A DNA stretch of 25,501 bases from JBEIHI01 sp964655245 (lineage in GTDB: Bacteria > Bdellovibrionota > UBA2394), in the NCBI GenBank assembly GCA_964655245.1, contig CAZZLQ010000037.1, positions 1 to 25,501 of the forward strand, in the 5' to 3' direction. The stretch's first letter is position 1, and each line of letters starts with the position of its first letter. Made by a program: the position numbers and the translations under genes. Shown here piece after piece: positions 22,464-25,501 of this stretch. The notes under the pieces were generated by a model that searched no databases, was not told where the DNA came from, and saw nothing but the letters and a program-made list of their open reading frames with translations.

Positions 22464-23370
22464 TCGTGCCGCTCAATCAGTTTCGCTGACTTTGTCCGAT
22501 TATTTGGCTTCCCAGCGTGCGAAGTTTGACCAGTCGTTGCGAGAACATTGCCAGTCAGGCGGATTGAGAGTGGCGGATGAGCGGGTTGTTGAGGCGGCTC
22601 AGTATTCTTTGTTTTCGCCGTCTAAAAGATTGCGCCCGTTGTTCTGCATCGAGATTTGCAGGGCCTTGTGTGGGGATGAGTGGCGAGCAATGCCAGCAGC
22701 ATTTGCTTTGGAGATGGTTCATACTTACTCCCTGATTCACGATGATTTGCCTGCGATGGATGATGATGATTTTCGCCGAGGGAAACCAACGAATCACAAG
22801 GTCTATGGTGAAGCTGTGGCGATTTTGGCAGGTGATGGATTGCTGACTCACGCCTTTCAGAGTTTGACTGCGTTTGACTCTTTGAGCTCGGCGGTTCGAA
22901 CTTCGTGGGTTCGTGAGCTTGCACTCGCGGCGGGATTTGACGGAATGGTTTTGGGTCAGGCTTGGGATGTCAGTGCAGCTCGTGAAGTTTCGGTGGCGGC
23001 TCTGGAAAGCTTGCACCGAAAGAAAACCGGAGCTTTGTTGGCTGCATCGTGTGCGATGGGCGCCATTGCTGCTGAGAGTGACGAGGGGGTTGTGGCAAGC
23101 GTTCGGCAGTTTGGTTCAGATTTGGGATTAGCGTTTCAGATTCGTGATGATGTTTTGGATGTCGAAGGTGGAGCTGATTTGGGTAAGCCACTCATGAGCG
23201 ATGAAAAAAACAAGAAGGCCACTTACGTTTCTGTTTTAGGGATGGATGCGGCAAAACGACAGGCTGATGAATGGATGCAAAAAGCTCTTCGTCAGATTCG
23301 ATCTCTTCCCTTTGCATTTGAAAACCGGTTGGAAGAGATGACTACGTTTATGATTGATCGAAAGGTTTGA
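22456..23370 (+). CDS. ispA: Polyprenyl (farnesyl/geranylgeranyl) diphosphate synthase
   Basis: A 304-residue trans-prenyltransferase condensing IPP with allylic diphosphates to FPP or GGPP, for quinones, undecaprenyl carriers and related products. The first aspartate-rich motif is HDDLPAMDDDDFRRG (from residue 95), in the bacterial DDx4D form. The second is QIRDDVLDVEG near residue 230, followed by GKPLMSDEKNKKATY. The KRLRP substrate motif is at 57-61. Product length is set by residues before the first motif (MVHTYSLIHDD), with Tyr91 and Thr90, which suggests FPP or GGPP; this is not decisive. ATG 22456 overlaps the xseB stop, with GAGG 3 bases upstream. It is followed 13 bases later by dxs. 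Confidence 0.94.
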   Translation: MTDRAAQSVSLTLSDYLASQRAKFDQSLREHCQSGGLRVADERVVEAAQYSLFSPSKRLRPLFCIEICRALCGDEWRAMPAAFALEMVHTYSLIHDDLPAMDDDDFRRGKPTNHKVYGEAVAILAGDGLLTHAFQSLTAFDSLSSAVRTSWVRELALAAGFDGMVLGQAWDVSAAREVSVAALESLHRKKTGALLAASCAMGAIAAESDEGVVASVRQFGSDLGLAFQIRDDVLDVEGGADLGKPLMSDEKNKKATYVSVLGMDAAKRQADEWMQKALRQIRSLPFAFENRLEEMTTFMIDRKV

Positions 23371-23383
23371 TCGGGGAATGGCG

Positions 23384-25453
23384 ATGGAACGGATATCGAC
23401 TGAAGAATTGAATAAGCGTTTTCCCTTAAGCATGTCCGTACAATCTCCTGCGGACCTGAAGAAACTTTCGCGTAAAAAGCTTTTGGCGCTCGCTGGTGAG
23501 TATCGAGATTATCTCATCGAGGTGTGCTCGCGAAACGGCGGACATCTCGGACCCTCATTGGGCGTTGTCGAGCTAACTCTTGCGCTTCATCGAGTTTTTG
23601 AGTCTCCGAAGGATAAGATTGTTTGGGATATTGGGCATCAGGCTTATCCGCACAAAATGATCACGGGACGATTTGAGCGACTCCAAAGCCTGCGACAAGA
23701 AGATGGGGTTTCTGGATTTTGCCGTCGGCATGAATCGGAACATGACATCTTTGGCGCAGGACATGCGGGAACTTCTCTCTCTGCGGCGATCGGCTTAGTG
23801 GAAGCGCATCGGTTGAATGGCAATCCTCACAAGGTTGTGGCGATCATTGGTGACGCTGGCCTAACGTCTGGGATGGCATTTGAAGCTCTTCATCAAAGTG
23901 TTGAGCTGAAGAAGAACTTGATCGTGATCCTGAACGATAACGAGATGAGTATTTCTCCTAATGTGGGAGCGGTGAATGCGTTTTTGAGCCGTAAGGTTTC
24001 TTCGCCTTTCGTGGCGAAGCTCCAAGAAGATGTGAAGTCGGTGCTCTCAAAGATTCCGCTCGTGGGAGAAGAGCTTGTGGATGTGGCGCACCGGGTGAAG
24101 CACTCCATCAAGAATCTTTTGTTGCCCGCTGTGATTTTTGAGGGCTTTGGTTTTCATTACATCGGCCCACTGGATGGTCATGATGTTGATCGGCTCATCG
24201 AGACACTCGAAGAAGTGAAGACCTGGGAAAAACCTGTATTGATTCATGTCAAAACGGAGAAGGGCCGAGGTTACGGGCCAGCCCTGGCAGATAAGGTTAC
24301 TTTCCATGGTTGTGGTCCCTATGATCGAGAGACCGGCAAGCTGGTTCCCGAAAAAACAGGATTGCCTCCTGCGTATACCAAGGTTTTTGCTCAGACGCTT
24401 TTGAAGATGGCCAAGCAAGATTCGAAGATCGTAGCCATCACCGGGGCAATGCCAACGGGAACAGGACTGGCTGTGTTTGAAAAGGAGCTGCCAAAGCAGC
24501 TGTATGATGTGGGAATTTCCGAGCAGCATGCTGTGACCTTTGCAGGAGGGCTAGCGATTGAAGGCATAAAGCCTTATGTGACGATCTATTCCACATTCAT
24601 GCAGCGAGCCTATGATCAGATCATTCATGATGTCGCGATTCAAAATCTAAATGTGAAGTTTTGCATGGATCGTGGTGGTTTTGTCGGAGCTGATGGAGCT
24701 ACTCATCATGGCGTTTTTGATCTTGGGTTCATGAGAGCGCTTCCAAATATGGCCGTCTGCGCTCCACGAGATGAGCGGGAGTTGCAGGAGTTGCTTGTGG
24801 CCATGGATCAGCACGAGGGGCCTGCGGCGATTCGGTATCCGCGTGGAAATGGTGTTGGGGTTGAGCTCTATCAGGATGTGAAAGAGATCATTCCGACTCC
24901 TTGGGGAACTTCTGAGATTGTGTATTGGGGTCAGATGCATATGGGTTCATGGTCTGCTGAAGATTCAGCGTCCACTAATCCCAGGAGTATTCCTGTCGAG
25001 TGGGTTGAGAGAATTTTGAGAGCTCGAAAAGGCAAAGTCGATGTGATTCTTTTTGGTCTTGGCAATACCGTTCAGTGGGCGATCAAGGCAGCAGAAAGTC
25101 TTTCAAAACAAGGGGTTTCTGCTCTTGTTGTGAACACTCGATTTGTGAAGCCTTTGGATGAAGTCCTGTTGAAGAAATTGGCGGCATTGTGTTCGAAGAT
25201 GATCACAGTCGAGGAGAATGTTTTGATGACAGGCTTTGGCTCGGCGATTCTTGAGTTCTATCAGAGTGGTGGCCTCTTAGATCATTTACAGATTCGTTGC
25301 CTCGGAATTCCTGATCAATTCTATGAACAGGCGTCTCAAGCACGATTACAACAGATGGCCGGCATTGATTCAGAGTCGATTGCTGCTGCTGCGCTAAAGT
25401 TGGTTCATGCCATAGATGCCACTGAGTCTGATTCCAAGATAGCGAAGTTTTAA
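23384..25453 (+). CDS. dxs: 1-deoxy-D-xylulose-5-phosphate synthase
   Basis: A 689-residue thiamine diphosphate enzyme that makes DXP from pyruvate and glyceraldehyde 3-phosphate, the first step of the MEP pathway. Visible motifs: NGGHLGPSLGVVELTLALH, DIGHQAYPHK, the thiamine-binding GDAGLTSGMAFEAL (about 156-169) with NDNEMSIS, the catalytic DVGISEQHAVTFAGG (about 374-388), and DRGGFVGADGATHHG with Ala replacing the common Pro. It is about 60 residues longer than E. coli Dxs. Most of the extra length is an insertion at about 515-550 (around WGQMHMGSWSAEDSAS) between the pyrimidine-binding and C-terminal domains. ATG 23384 is preferred, with GGGGA 7 bases before it; ATG 23378 and TTG 23354 are alternatives. 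Confidence 0.95.
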   Translation: MERISTEELNKRFPLSMSVQSPADLKKLSRKKLLALAGEYRDYLIEVCSRNGGHLGPSLGVVELTLALHRVFESPKDKIVWDIGHQAYPHKMITGRFERLQSLRQEDGVSGFCRRHESEHDIFGAGHAGTSLSAAIGLVEAHRLNGNPHKVVAIIGDAGLTSGMAFEALHQSVELKKNLIVILNDNEMSISPNVGAVNAFLSRKVSSPFVAKLQEDVKSVLSKIPLVGEELVDVAHRVKHSIKNLLLPAVIFEGFGFHYIGPLDGHDVDRLIETLEEVKTWEKPVLIHVKTEKGRGYGPALADKVTFHGCGPYDRETGKLVPEKTGLPPAYTKVFAQTLLKMAKQDSKIVAITGAMPTGTGLAVFEKELPKQLYDVGISEQHAVTFAGGLAIEGIKPYVTIYSTFMQRAYDQIIHDVAIQNLNVKFCMDRGGFVGADGATHHGVFDLGFMRALPNMAVCAPRDERELQELLVAMDQHEGPAAIRYPRGNGVGVELYQDVKEIIPTPWGTSEIVYWGQMHMGSWSAEDSASTNPRSIPVEWVERILRARKGKVDVILFGLGNTVQWAIKAAESLSKQGVSALVVNTRFVKPLDEVLLKKLAALCSKMITVEENVLMTGFGSAILEFYQSGGLLDHLQIRCLGIPDQFYEQASQARLQQMAGIDSESIAAAALKLVHAIDATESDSKIAKF

Positions 25454-25501
25454 TTCTTAACGATGGAGTATTCACCTTGCTCTAATGTCTTAAAGCGTTG
25501 G
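25450..25501 (-). CDS. C-terminal end of a convergent gene, cut by the window edge
   Basis: Read on the minus strand from the right edge, sixteen codons (ending ...QRFKTLEQGEYSIVKN) lead to TAA at 25452-25450. The stop shares bases with the dxs TAA on the other strand. The short peptide reads like a normal protein tail and the convergent abutting arrangement matches other gene pairs in this window. Too little is visible to name it, and chance openness over 16 codons is possible. Confidence 0.35.
   Translation of the reverse strand, partial: QRFKTLEQGEYSIVKN

Noticed and set aside
1..25501. tRNA, rRNA, CRISPR, transposase or attachment sites
   Set aside because: No cloverleaf with CCA end, no regularly spaced repeats, no transposase or integrase motifs and no flanking direct repeats were seen by reading; a covariance-model search was not possible.

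Overview
The window reads as chromosomal DNA of a Gram-negative bacterium with moderate GC content and very dense gene packing. Type IV pilin-like genes, a PilZ protein, a TesA-YbbA-YbbP block, a divergent membrane pyrophosphatase and an MEP-pathway isoprenoid cluster fit a Bdellovibrionota or former deltaproteobacterial lineage. That placement is an inference from gene content; no rRNA or other marker is present to fix it. I see no mobile element, tRNA, rRNA or CRISPR array.

Layout. (1) 1-2351, plus strand: the 3' part of an unrecognised gene, then a DUF1295 membrane protein and a cyclopropane-fatty-acid-synthase-type methyltransferase, probably a lipid-modifying pair. (2) 2352-11550, minus strand: a tight run of seven genes read right to left. 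They are a type IV prepilin-like protein, a large PilX-like protein, a PilZ protein, a TesA-like SGNH hydrolase, an ABC ATPase and permease (YbbA/YbbP), and a PQQ-type beta-propeller. (3) 11745-13200, plus: a 53-residue exported acidic Cys-containing peptide with its own terminator-like hairpin, then rmuC. (4) 13205-14382: a DUF6607-like secreted protein on the minus strand and a 23-residue hydrophobic ORF on the plus strand. They diverge from one short intergenic region holding a Fur-box-like palindrome placed between promoter elements on both strands. A strong bidirectional terminator closes the plus-strand unit. (5) 14383-18168, minus: a divergent HppA pyrophosphatase and a saccharopine-dehydrogenase-family enzyme. 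(6) 18234-18884, plus: a phosphoribosyltransferase. (7) 18850-22136, minus: polX-nth-ispH. (8) 22200-25453, plus: xseB-ispA-dxs. A few codons of another minus-strand gene remain at the right edge.

How genes work together. dxs, ispA and ispH supply first, middle and last steps of isoprenoid precursor and prenyl diphosphate synthesis and lie in two facing operons mixed with repair nucleases (xseB, nth, polX). The TesA-YbbA-YbbP order matches the E. coli neighbourhood and here sits behind pilin genes. Several convergent pairs have no intergenic space or overlap.

Most worth a second look: the Fur-type bidirectional promoter with its 23-codon ORF or possible small RNA; a PolX whose three polymerase aspartates all look lost while the PHP nuclease site is kept; and a HppA with an altered catalytic signature.
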